Assembly: GCA_001940755.1 (NCBI GenBank)
Contig: MEHH01000100.1
Location: 1 to 8,699, forward strand
Source: Candidatus Heimdallarchaeota archaeon AB_125
Lineage (GTDB): Archaea; Asgardarchaeota; Heimdallarchaeia; Heimdallarchaeales; Heimdallarchaeaceae
Direction: 5' to 3'
DNA length: 8,699 bases
Both the position numbers and the translations under genes were made by a program. The notes below the pieces were generated by a model that worked only from the letters and a program-made list of their open reading frames with translations, ran no database searches and had not been told where the DNA came from. Of this stretch, positions 1-6,700 are shown piece after piece. Numbering within the stretch: the stretch's first letter is position 1; the number at the start of each line of letters is the position of its first letter.

Positions 1-132
1 TTCAAGAGCATTCTTACTTGATGGATTTATGACTAAATCATCTTCACTAACTCGGGAAGAATCGAAATAGTCAACTCCTTGAAGTTTTACTTGTGTACTT
101 ACAATCTGTTCTATAAACACAATAATCTTCAT
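1..132 (-). CDS. etfB: Electron transfer flavoprotein beta subunit, N-terminal fragment (runs off the left edge)
   Basis: The 44 codons read leftward from the ATG at 132-130 are open to the window edge and begin MKIIVFIEQI, followed later by LVINPSSKNALE. This is the layout of EtfB/FixA proteins: a first beta strand (MKIxVxIKQV), a short variable hairpin, then an INPxxxxALE segment that starts the nucleotide-binding domain. EtfB pairs with EtfA to carry electrons from acyl-CoA or other dehydrogenases to a membrane or bifurcating partner, and acts in the cytoplasm. The match is by pattern only. The usual K/D of IKQVxD is E/S here, and the usual aromatic-acidic pair after NP is SS, so the protein is somewhat divergent. 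etfA would be expected further left, outside the window. A TATA-like element 28-36 nt upstream suggests a very short leader. Another adenine-nucleotide alpha-hydrolase-like protein is the main alternative. Confidence 0.72.
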   Translation of the reverse strand, partial: MKIIVFIEQIVSTQVKLQGVDYFDSSRVSEDDLVINPSSKNALE

Positions 133-159
133 ATTGCTCAAAGAATCTGGAAAAAGATG

Positions 160-168
160 TTAAATAAA
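160..168 (-). promoter_or_regulatory. TATA-box candidate for the etfB-like gene
   Basis: On the minus strand the sequence reads TTTATTTAA, centred about 32 nt before the ATG at 132. With the usual archaeal spacing of about 26 nt from TATA centre to start site, transcription would begin roughly 6 nt before the ATG, giving a nearly leaderless mRNA. No Shine-Dalgarno motif is present, which agrees with this. Base composition makes chance A/T matches likely, so this is a moderate call. Confidence 0.45.
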
Positions 169-178
169 GATTACTACC

Positions 179-204
179 TATCAAATATTTTCAGAAATTT
201 GATA
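179..204. repeat. Inverted repeat in the divergent etfB/M42 promoter region (operator candidate)
   Basis: Two perfect 8-base arms, TATCAAAT (179-186) and ATTTGATA (197-204), are separated by 10 bases. The dyad lies between the outward-facing TATA candidates of the etfB-like gene (160-168) and the peptidase gene (227-237). It has no G/C-rich stem or following T-run, so it does not look like a terminator. The position suits a dimeric transcription factor acting on one or both divergent genes. That role is inferred from position only. Confidence 0.4.
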
Positions 205-220
205 AGATTGATTTCAGAGA

Positions 221-237
221 GAAAATCTTAATAAAAT
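221..237 (+). promoter_or_regulatory. BRE/TATA promoter candidate for the M42 peptidase gene
   Basis: A purine-rich GAAAAT (BRE-like, 221-226) is followed directly by CTTAATAAAAT (227-237). The box is centred about 32 nt before the ATG at 265, predicting a start site only a few nucleotides upstream of the start codon. No Shine-Dalgarno sequence precedes that ATG, so a short-leader or leaderless message fits. Confidence 0.5.
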
Positions 238-264
238 GTAAAGCATCAAAGAATTTGAGATAAT

Positions 265-1323
265 ATGACTATAGATAGACAAAAAGTCATCGATACACAA
301 ATAGAATTGAGTAATCTCATAGGCTGTCCCGGACATGAAGATGAAGTTACTGATTACATTCTTGTGAAATTAGAGAAATTAGCTGTAGATAAAGCTTGGA
401 TTGATCCTCTTGGAAATGTTTTAGCGATCAAAGAAGGTTCAGATCCTAACGGTCTTCGAATAATGCTTGATGCTCATGTAGATGAAGTTGGATTTATGAT
501 CTCTCATATTAGTGATGATGGTTTCATAACAATTGAAACACTTGGGGGAATTGATAAGAGACTAATGTTAGGTGCGTTACTTCAATTTCAAACAGATGAA
601 GGAAAAAGAATTATGGGTGTTGTTGGAGCATCACCTCCTCACATTACAAAACCAGATGAAAGAGAAAAGGTTCCAGCTATAAATGAGATGTTTGTAGACA
701 TTGGTTGTATTTCATATCAAGAAGTTAGAGCTTTGAACTTGGATATAGGTTCTGTAGGTACATTCTTTACTGAATGTAAGCAGCTAAATGATAATGTTCT
801 ACTCGGAAAAGCATTTGATGATCGAACAGCCTGTAATGTTTTACTGCAGGTTCTAGAACAATTAAAGGATATAGAAATTCCCAATACTCTGCTAATAAAT
901 TTTGCAGTTCAAGAAGAGGTTGGAGGAAGAGGAGCAACTGTTGCAGGATTTACTTTAGAACCAAGTATCGCTCTGGCACTTGAGAATACAATTGCAAGTG
1001 ATGTTCCTGGAGTTTCATCAGCAAAAATGATTACAAAACTTGGAAATGGTCCAGCAGTAACTGCTGCAGATAGATCGTTAATTGTGCCAAAAAAAATACT
1101 GGATAGAATAAAAAAGGCAGCACATTTAGATGCGATTTCATGGCAATACAAAAAACCTACATATGGAGGTACTGATGCAGGATATATATCAAAAACAAGA
1201 TCTGGTGTACCATCAGGTGTAGTTTCAGTACCATGTAGATATATTCATGCAAATGCAGGCTTACTTCATGTAGATGATATAGTAGAAACAATAAAACTTG
1301 TCGTTAATTTCTGCAAGATTTAA
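265..1323 (+). CDS. M42-family metallo-aminopeptidase (TET-type deblocking aminopeptidase / FrvX-like)
   Basis: This 352-aa protein has the full set of M42 co-catalytic metal-site residues: H71 and D73 in AHVDEVG, bridging D185 in AFDDRTA, catalytic base E217 and ligand E218 in QEEVGGRGA, D246 in ASDVPG, and H328 in RYIHANAG. The GGTDAG loop near 301-306 is the usual substrate-binding segment. Length matches the family (about 340-360 aa). There is no signal peptide, so it should act in the cytoplasm, where TET enzymes form self-compartmentalised dodecamers that trim peptides left by proteolysis. Residues about 75-165 correspond to the dimerisation domain inserted after the first metal ligands. 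Residue preference cannot be read from the sequence. Some family members were once called endoglucanases or cellulases (FrvX/CelM); peptidase is the better-supported role. The ATG at 265 is chosen because the promoter lies just upstream and the protein starts where homologues do. The stop overlaps the stop of the convergent MFS gene. Confidence 0.93.
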   Translation: MTIDRQKVIDTQIELSNLIGCPGHEDEVTDYILVKLEKLAVDKAWIDPLGNVLAIKEGSDPNGLRIMLDAHVDEVGFMISHISDDGFITIETLGGIDKRLMLGALLQFQTDEGKRIMGVVGASPPHITKPDEREKVPAINEMFVDIGCISYQEVRALNLDIGSVGTFFTECKQLNDNVLLGKAFDDRTACNVLLQVLEQLKDIEIPNTLLINFAVQEEVGGRGATVAGFTLEPSIALALENTIASDVPGVSSAKMITKLGNGPAVTAADRSLIVPKKILDRIKKAAHLDAISWQYKKPTYGGTDAGYISKTRSGVPSGVVSVPCRYIHANAGLLHVDDIVETIKLVVNFCKI

Positions 1324-2810
1324 TCCTTTTTGTTCTTCCTAAAACTTCTCTCAAAAGGATCAGGTCCTCTGAACCAAGAGAATATTGTTGAGCAGAACAT
1401 GAATACAGCAAATACTACAAAAAGAACTTTCATAGCGGGAACATAGTTAGAAGCATCATCCAGAAGTCCTCCATTTTTCTTCTGGAAGTAATTTTGACTG
1501 TAGATAAAAACAGCTGTTGCAAGGGCAGTTCCTATACTAAAACCTACATTTGTAGACAAACTGATCATACTATTTGCAACTCCTAGTTTGTTCTCTGGTG
1601 CTGCAGACATAACCGATGTATTATTTGGAGCAATAAATGAACCAAGTGCTATACCAATGATAACAGCAATAATAGCTAGTACCCATTTAGCAACTACATC
1701 AGTTGTGAAAACTGCACCAAAGATCAAGGATAATGTCATTACACCAATACCTAATGTTGTAATGTACTTAGCATCAATTCTGTCTGCAAGATAACCTGAA
1801 ATAACAGCTGTAGTTGCCATAGCAATTGGAGTACCTAAGATTATCAACCCTGTTTCAAGTTGAGATAAGCCCAGTATTACTTGTGTAAACAGAGGTAATT
1901 GATAAATGATGACACACAAACCTATATACGCTAAAACAGCTGAAAATACACCTATCGCAAATCTGCGATTTTTGAACATCTTTAAGTCTACCACGGGATG
2001 TTCCGTTCTTTTTTCCCATAAAATGAATCCCACCAAGCTCAAAATACTGAACCCGAAGAATAGTCCAGCCAATAGCTTTGTGCTAGAACCAAAGATAGGT
2101 TCATTTTCAAAAATGCTAGCGAAAACACTAAAACAAAATACTAATAAGAATAGAAATGAAGCCAATAGAACTGAACCAAGCACATCAGCTTTTCTTCTTT
2201 CAGTATTCATTGGAGGAGTAGGAGGAATGATGTATTGAACATAAAATAATCCAGCAATTCCAACTGGAACATTAATCATAAATATCCATCCCCATCTCAA
2301 GTACTGAGCAATAACACCACCTAAAATTGGTCCTAGAGATACAGCAACTGCAATAATCAAAGAGTTTAAACCTATTGCAAATCCTCGCTTCTTCTGAGAA
2401 GTAAATCGTGTAATTATTGCCATCCCATTTGCTACTAAACCTGTAGCACCTACCCCTTGTAGAACTCTAAAAAGAATTAAAGCTAAAAGAGATTTTGCAA
2501 AGAAACAGAGAAATGAAGCTAAAGTAAAGATAGCCATCCCAATCTGAAAAATCTTCTTATTGGAAAATCTATCTCCTAGATCACCGGCTATTGTGGTAAA
2601 AGCTATCATAGTTAATAAATAGCTAAGAATAATCCACTGGATTTGATTCTGAGATACTCCGAAAAAATCTTGAATAGTTTTAAGACCTAAATTCACAATA
2701 GTACCATCTAATGAAGCTAAAAACGCTCCTAATCCAGTAGCTGAAACCAGAACCCAAATCTTGACTGGAGGTTTCTCAGCCTTATTATTCTCTGTTGATA
2801 TAATATTCAT
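1320..2810 (-). CDS. MFS multidrug-type exporter, DHA2 (EmrB/QacA) subfamily, 14 TM
   Basis: The 496-aa product is strongly hydrophobic with about 14 predicted membrane helices, the size and topology of DHA2 proton-coupled exporters. It has the subfamily motifs in order: D1 in helix 1 (ASLDGTIVN, D35), motif A in the loop after helix 2 (GDLGDRFSNKK, about 76-86), motif B in helix 4 (FRVLQGVGA, about 114-122) and motif C in helix 5 (SLGPILGG, about 158-165), followed by WGWIFMINVPVG. Substrate cannot be predicted; drugs, organic ions, lipids or metabolites are all known for this group. The tail is basic (RSFRKNKKD) and cytosolic. The reading frame extends 15 codons further to a TTG at 2855, but a TATA-like element lies inside that extension and ATG 2810 gives the usual short N-terminus before helix 1, so 2810 is preferred. 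It is convergent with the M42 gene and downstream of the GNAT gene on the same strand, with its own likely promoter. Confidence 0.9.
   Translation of the reverse strand: MNIISTENNKAEKPPVKIWVLVSATGLGAFLASLDGTIVNLGLKTIQDFFGVSQNQIQWIILSYLLTMIAFTTIAGDLGDRFSNKKIFQIGMAIFTLASFLCFFAKSLLALILFRVLQGVGATGLVANGMAIITRFTSQKKRGFAIGLNSLIIAVAVSLGPILGGVIAQYLRWGWIFMINVPVGIAGLFYVQYIIPPTPPMNTERRKADVLGSVLLASFLFLLVFCFSVFASIFENEPIFGSSTKLLAGLFFGFSILSLVGFILWEKRTEHPVVDLKMFKNRRFAIGVFSAVLAYIGLCVIIYQLPLFTQVILGLSQLETGLIILGTPIAMATTAVISGYLADRIDAKYITTLGIGVMTLSLIFGAVFTTDVVAKWVLAIIAVIIGIALGSFIAPNNTSVMSAAPENKLGVANSMISLSTNVGFSIGTALATAVFIYSQNYFQKKNGGLLDDASNYVPAMKVLFVVFAVFMFCSTIFSWFRGPDPFERSFRKNKKD
1327..1331 (+). terminator. Short T-run after the M42 gene, terminator candidate
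   Basis: Five thymines follow the peptidase TAA after three bases, and another T-rich stretch (GTTCTT) comes next. Archaeal termination can use such oligo(T) tracts without a hairpin. The run lies inside the 3' end of the convergent MFS gene (where it encodes lysines), so its presence may be coincidental. Confidence 0.25.
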
Positions 2811-2837
2811 CTGAATAAAGGATTTTTTTATTACTTG

Positions 2838-2846
2838 ATTAAAAAA
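2838..2846 (-). promoter_or_regulatory. TATA-box candidate for the MFS gene
   Basis: The minus strand reads TTTTTTAAT here, centred about 32 nt before the ATG at 2810. This predicts a transcription start about 5-6 nt before that ATG. The element falls within the possible TTG-initiated extension and so argues for the ATG start. It is an A/T-only match in A/T-rich DNA. Confidence 0.4.
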
Positions 2847-2949
2847 CTTGTGCAATAGGTCGATGTGAAAAAATGGAATTAGAGTTAGAGATTCTTGAAA
2901 ATTCCCTAGAAATACCTCTCAAAAGACTAAATTAAAATTAACGAATTGC

Positions 2950-2956
2950 AAAAAAA
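2950..2956 (-). terminator. T7 tract downstream of the GNAT gene, terminator candidate
   Basis: On the minus strand a run of seven thymines, flanked by GCAG and GCAATT, lies about 42 nt past the GNAT stop codon and more than 100 nt before the MFS start. No stable G/C-rich hairpin precedes it. This is the form of hairpin-independent oligo(T) archaeal terminators, and would separate the GNAT transcript from the MFS transcript. Confidence 0.4.
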
Positions 2957-2998
2957 CTGCTAATAAAAGACATTGCGAATCTAGCTAGTTTGGATTAT

Positions 2999-3568
2999 TC
3001 ATCCATGTAGTACCTTAAACTCCTCAGCTAATATATCCATTACATAGATGTCGTGATACTTTCCTTGAAGGAAATGTGCTTCTCTTTTCTGACCAATCTT
3101 CTTAAATCCAATCTTCTCATAAACATGAATTGCTTGTTGATTGTATTCCATAACCCACAATTCCATTCGATGAAAATTAAGTACTTGAAAACCAACTTTT
3201 AACAAACAAATCATAGCATCTGTACCATAACCTTTGTTGTGATTTTCTGGATTATGGATAGAAATACCAATAGTTGAAGATCTATTTACTTGCCAGATAT
3301 CATCAATACCACATGTTCCAATGAACTCATTGGATTCAAGAGTTTCTATAGCAAAGTTATATCCTTTTCCTGATTTTGCTCTATCATTTGAACTCTGGAT
3401 GAAATCTTCTTCCATCATTGAAGACATTGGAATAACGTTTCCCAGACCTACCCTACTCTCATAGGTGTTCCAATGTTTCATTATATCGTCAAGATCACTT
3501 TTCTCTAAAGCTCTCAATCGGACCCTATCACCAATAAAAGGTGACTTTGTTTGGAAAATATCAGTCAT
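2999..3568 (-). CDS. GNAT N-acetyltransferase, RimJ/RimL/SpeG-like (Acetyltransf_3)
   Basis: This 189-aa protein is a complete single-domain GNAT enzyme that transfers acetyl from acetyl-CoA. The N-terminal FIGDRVRLRAL strand and the DLDDIMKHWN helix are typical of the RimJ/RimL branch. IGISIHNPENHNKGYGTDA (about 100-118) is motif A: a beta strand followed by the pyrophosphate-binding loop (NKGYGT). NQQAIHVYEKIGF (about 143-155) is motif B, with the conserved tyrosine (Y150) that often acts as general acid. REAHFLQGKYHDIYVMDIL closes the fold. The substrate cannot be decided: ribosomal-protein or other N-termini, polyamines and aminoglycoside-like compounds are all known in this branch. The gene lies upstream of the MFS exporter on the same strand, which could hint at detoxification, but a T7 tract and a separate promoter lie between. 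The ATG at 3568 sits about 23 nt after a TATA-like box, consistent with a leaderless mRNA. Confidence 0.9.
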   Translation of the reverse strand: MTDIFQTKSPFIGDRVRLRALEKSDLDDIMKHWNTYESRVGLGNVIPMSSMMEEDFIQSSNDRAKSGKGYNFAIETLESNEFIGTCGIDDIWQVNRSSTIGISIHNPENHNKGYGTDAMICLLKVGFQVLNFHRMELWVMEYNQQAIHVYEKIGFKKIGQKREAHFLQGKYHDIYVMDILAEEFKVLHG

Positions 3569-3586
3569 AGTATTTTGTTAGATGTG

Positions 3587-3595
3587 ATATTTTAA
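3587..3595 (-). promoter_or_regulatory. TATA-box candidate for the GNAT gene
   Basis: The minus strand reads TTAAAATAT, centred about 23 nt before the A of the ATG at 3568. Archaeal start sites lie about 24-27 nt from the box centre, so the mRNA should begin at or next to the start codon. There is no Shine-Dalgarno motif, in keeping with a leaderless message. Confidence 0.5.
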
Positions 3596-3617
3596 GAACG
3601 TTTAGTTACATTATTCT

Positions 3618-3633
3618 AAATAGAGGTCTATTT
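3618..3633. repeat. 16-bp inverted repeat upstream of the permease promoter
   Basis: AAATAGA (3618-3624) and TCTATTT (3627-3633) are perfect 7-base inverted arms around a central GG. The site lies about 9-18 bases upstream of the BRE/TATA of the permease operon and between the two divergent promoters. Archaeal activators often bind just upstream of BRE, so this could be an activator or repressor site. The assignment rests only on symmetry and location. Confidence 0.4.
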
Positions 3634-3641
3634 TCTTTAAT

Positions 3642-3660
3642 GAAAATAACTTTTTATATA
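3642..3660 (+). promoter_or_regulatory. BRE/TATA promoter of the permease-ATPase operon
   Basis: A purine-rich GAAAATAAC (BRE-like) is followed by TTTTTATATA (3651-3660), the best TATA box in the window. The predicted start site is near 3682-3684. This leaves about 12-14 nt of leader before the first in-frame ATG (3696) and about 27-29 nt before the ATG at 3711, enough to include the AAGGA motif that precedes the latter. A weaker alternative box, GTATATG at 3670-3676, would start transcription nearer 3699. Confidence 0.6.
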
Positions 3661-3675
3661 CTAAGTAGAGTATAT
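3656..3675. repeat. 20-bp inverted repeat overlapping the TATA box (operator candidate)
   Basis: ATATACT (3656-3662) and AGTATAT (3669-3675) are perfect 7-base inverted arms with a 6-base spacer. The left arm shares five bases with the TATA box, and the right arm ends a few bases before the predicted transcription start. A dimeric repressor bound here would block TBP or RNA polymerase. This is the layout expected for autoregulated winged-helix repressors, though no regulator gene is present in the window. Confidence 0.45.
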
Positions 3676-3699
3676 GACGTAAAACCTACAATACAATGC

Positions 3700-3704
3700 A
3701 AGGA
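3700..3704 (+). promoter_or_regulatory. Shine-Dalgarno-like AAGGA deciding the permease start
   Basis: AAGGA ends 6 nt before the ATG at 3711. Three in-frame ATGs (3696, 3705, 3711) occur close together. Only 3711 has a purine-rich motif at a workable distance, and it gives the N-terminus usual for FtsX-type permeases. The motif is weaker than the GGTGAT used inside the operon. Confidence 0.4.
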
Positions 3705-3710
3705 ATGACT

Positions 3711-6700
3711 ATGAACTACATTAACAATTTACTGCAAAAAACTTTCAAGAGAAGACTTGGCAAAAATATTGGTACTCTGATTGCAATTGCTCTTGGTGTA
3801 TCCTTAATGGTGGGAGTACAAATTACGATTACTAGTTTTACAACAACAGCTATAGATTTTTTCACAGATGCAATAGGGGAAAATGATATTGTAATCAGTG
3901 GATTCGGATTACCAATTAACGATTATGAAACAATTTTTGATACTATAGAATCATCTGATATTGAAATTGCTGCAATTAATGCTAGAATATCACAAACTGT
4001 AGCTGTGTATAATCTTGAATCCGGTGAGTTAGAAAAAGATGTAACTTTCACAGGAGTTGATATACGGGAGGATCCAGTTTTTGGGAATTTCTATGATGAA
4101 AATGGCACAAAAATGAGGAGACTAGATTTAATTAGTTATTTTGAAAATGAATCACATGTTTTAATGGGTTCAGAATTAAGAGAAGAACTGAATGTAACTG
4201 TAGGTTCTGATATTAAGATAAGAATAGGTGAATTTAATGCTCTAGAGCTCAAATTTGATTACAAGACTTATGATTTGAAAGTTGTAGCTTTTCTCAATGA
4301 TGAGGGTAAAGGGAAAGAATTTGGAGGTTGGACAATGTGGACAGATATAGATAACCTCCGTTCTATAACTGGATTTGGTCCAACTCAAGTTACAGATATA
4401 AACATTGCACTTAGTGCTAATCATGATGAAAATCCAGTAGATAATGATTATGCAATGCAAGTTGAAGAGCAATTAAAATTCATTCTTGATGCTGAAGTAA
4501 ATGGACTAATTATATTAGCTTTTAGAGCCTTACTTCTAGAAACAGCTGATGAGGTACTGGCAGATGTTCTCCTTGCATTCAACCTCTTTGGAGCGTTAAT
4601 TATCTTTTCAGGAATCTTATTGCTAGTGAACATCCAACTAATTCAAGTAGAAGATAGAATTCAACAACTAGGAATATTAAGAGCAATTGGAGCTAGAAGA
4701 AGAGAAATTGTTAGACTGTTTATGGTAGAATCAGTAATCCTCGGTTTAATTGGATCACTTTTAGGAGTTGCAGGAGGATATGGAATGTCAGTCTTTCTAG
4801 TAGATAGGATAGGCAAAACATTTTTTGATACTTCACTAGGATTGACACCTACAGTAACAATAGGGGCTATAGTTTATTCAATTGCTCTAGGACTTATCTT
4901 ATCTGTAGGCGCGGGAGTATTTCCTGCTATAAGAGCTGCAAGAATTGATGTAATTGAAGTAATAAGAGGAATCAAAAAAGCAGGAAGAAAAAGAACAGGT
5001 AAAATTACTTTAGGACTTGGATTAGCATTCCTAGTAGGAGGAATTGGAATCTTAGCAGCTCAATATGTTATTTACGATTCAATATTCACAAAAGCTGGTT
5101 GGGATACTGCGTTAGAACAATGGATGTTCATGGGAGCTGCTGCAGCTATATTGATAGGTGTCAGTTTGTTACTTGGATATCTGTTCTCGAAAAAATTCTT
5201 GGGTAATGGAATTGGTCTTACTTTCATTGGAATTGCAATATCCATGCTAATATTCAGTGTACCTCAGCTTAAAGATGTTCGTCAAAATATGCAAATTCTT
5301 GTAACCCTTGCAGTAGTATTAGCATTAGGATCCATTATTTGGGTTGGTGTAAACTTAAAATCAGTGACGAATTTTATCAGAACAGCTCTTTACAAAACTA
5401 GGTTGAAAAAAGCTGTTTCCTTAGTTTCAAGTAAATATATGACTTCTAAGAGCATGAGAAGTTCTTTGACATTTGGTATATTTGCACTTGTATTAACTAT
5501 GAATATTTTCGCTGCAGTATATCAATCAACTTATGCTTATAATACGTTAGAATCAGTTGAATTTCTAAGTGGAGGAGCACCAATATTTATTGAATTGGAC
5601 ACTCCAATATCCAATGAGACACTTGTTAATGTTGAGCAAGATCTCTATAATGTTGATCCAGCAATTACTAATGTTAAAGGAATCAATTCTACGATAGTAA
5701 TAATACAGACAGATAAAGAAGTTGAACTTGAGATACCTACGGATATCTTCCCATCATATGTTCACATGATTTACAATGATACCTTCAAAGAAGGAGATGA
5801 CTATAAATTTGATTTCATGTTTGATACTTCAATCCCCTTCTTCTTTGATGATTACAGACCTGGAGGTTCAGAAACTTATCAAAGAGAATATAGTCACCAA
5901 ATTTGGGATTTCTTCTATAATAGAACTAAATTCAATAGAGAAGGTACAGGAATTGATAATGCAGAAGGTTTACCTACAGTCCTATCCTCTAGCCAATTTC
6001 TTTTACCTGGAGACATTTTCAATATTACTAGCTTTATAGGAACTCCAGAAGAGGTGATAGTCTTAGCGAATGTGAGACAATATCCTTTCAGTCAAACAGG
6101 AATGTTACCTTCACTTCTTATAACTCCAGATTTGTACCCAAAACTAATTCCAAACTTTGCTCTCTATCCAAAACATACAAGATACTTAGTTAGCACTAAT
6201 GAGGAATTCAAAGAAGGTAGAAACACCGAAATAGCAAGCAAAATAGAAGAATTCTTCAATGGAAATGATTCTCTGCTTGTTCAAACTGAGGATTTTGTTG
6301 CAGCATCTGCATTTAATGTGTGGGAAGTAATGATTGAACTCGTAGACTTCCAAGTAAAAACATTTGATTTTCTTCAATACTTTGTAGGTTTTGGTTTAAT
6401 CGTTGGTGCTCTCGGAATGATAATTATTGCAGTTAGAAATGTTGCAGAAAGAAGAAGAGAAATTGGAATGATGAGAGCAATTGGTTTCACGAAAAGACAA
6501 ATCTTAGGAACGATTATGATAGAAATATTCATTCTTGCGATTCTAGGGCTAGTTATGGGTTTTCTTAATAGTTTAATGCTAGGATGGGCTTTTGCTAACA
6601 TCTATGACTGGATTTTAATTCTTCCAGGTATAAGAATTCTAATTTACACGGGGATTATGATAGGGATAGCTTTGATTGCATCCATAGTACCAGGAATAAG

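Noticed and set aside
157..231. A 24-codon ORF beginning MLNKDYYLSN in the etfB/M42 intergenic region
   Set aside because: It overlaps the etfB TATA candidate, the dyad and the M42 TATA candidate, has no ribosome-binding site, and its length is expected by chance.
909..1151. Minus-strand 80-codon ORF
   Set aside because: It lies wholly inside the M42 peptidase gene, whose frame carries the catalytic motifs; an antisense shadow.
1588..2238. Plus-strand ORFs at 1588-1794 and 1906-2238
   Set aside because: They are antisense to the MFS gene and their sequences reflect the complement of membrane-helix codons; no start signals.
2879..2890. Tandem TTAGAG-TTAGAG upstream of the MFS gene
   Set aside because: Two copies of a 6-base A/T-rich word are expected by chance and are not placed like a promoter element.
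4242..4633. Minus-strand ORFs of 76 and 61 codons
   Set aside because: Antisense to the permease gene, no promoter or ribosome-binding site, no recognisable protein features.
5776..6039. Plus-strand 87-codon ORF in another frame of the permease gene
   Set aside because: It is embedded out of frame in external domain 2, whose frame is continuous with both flanking FtsX domains.
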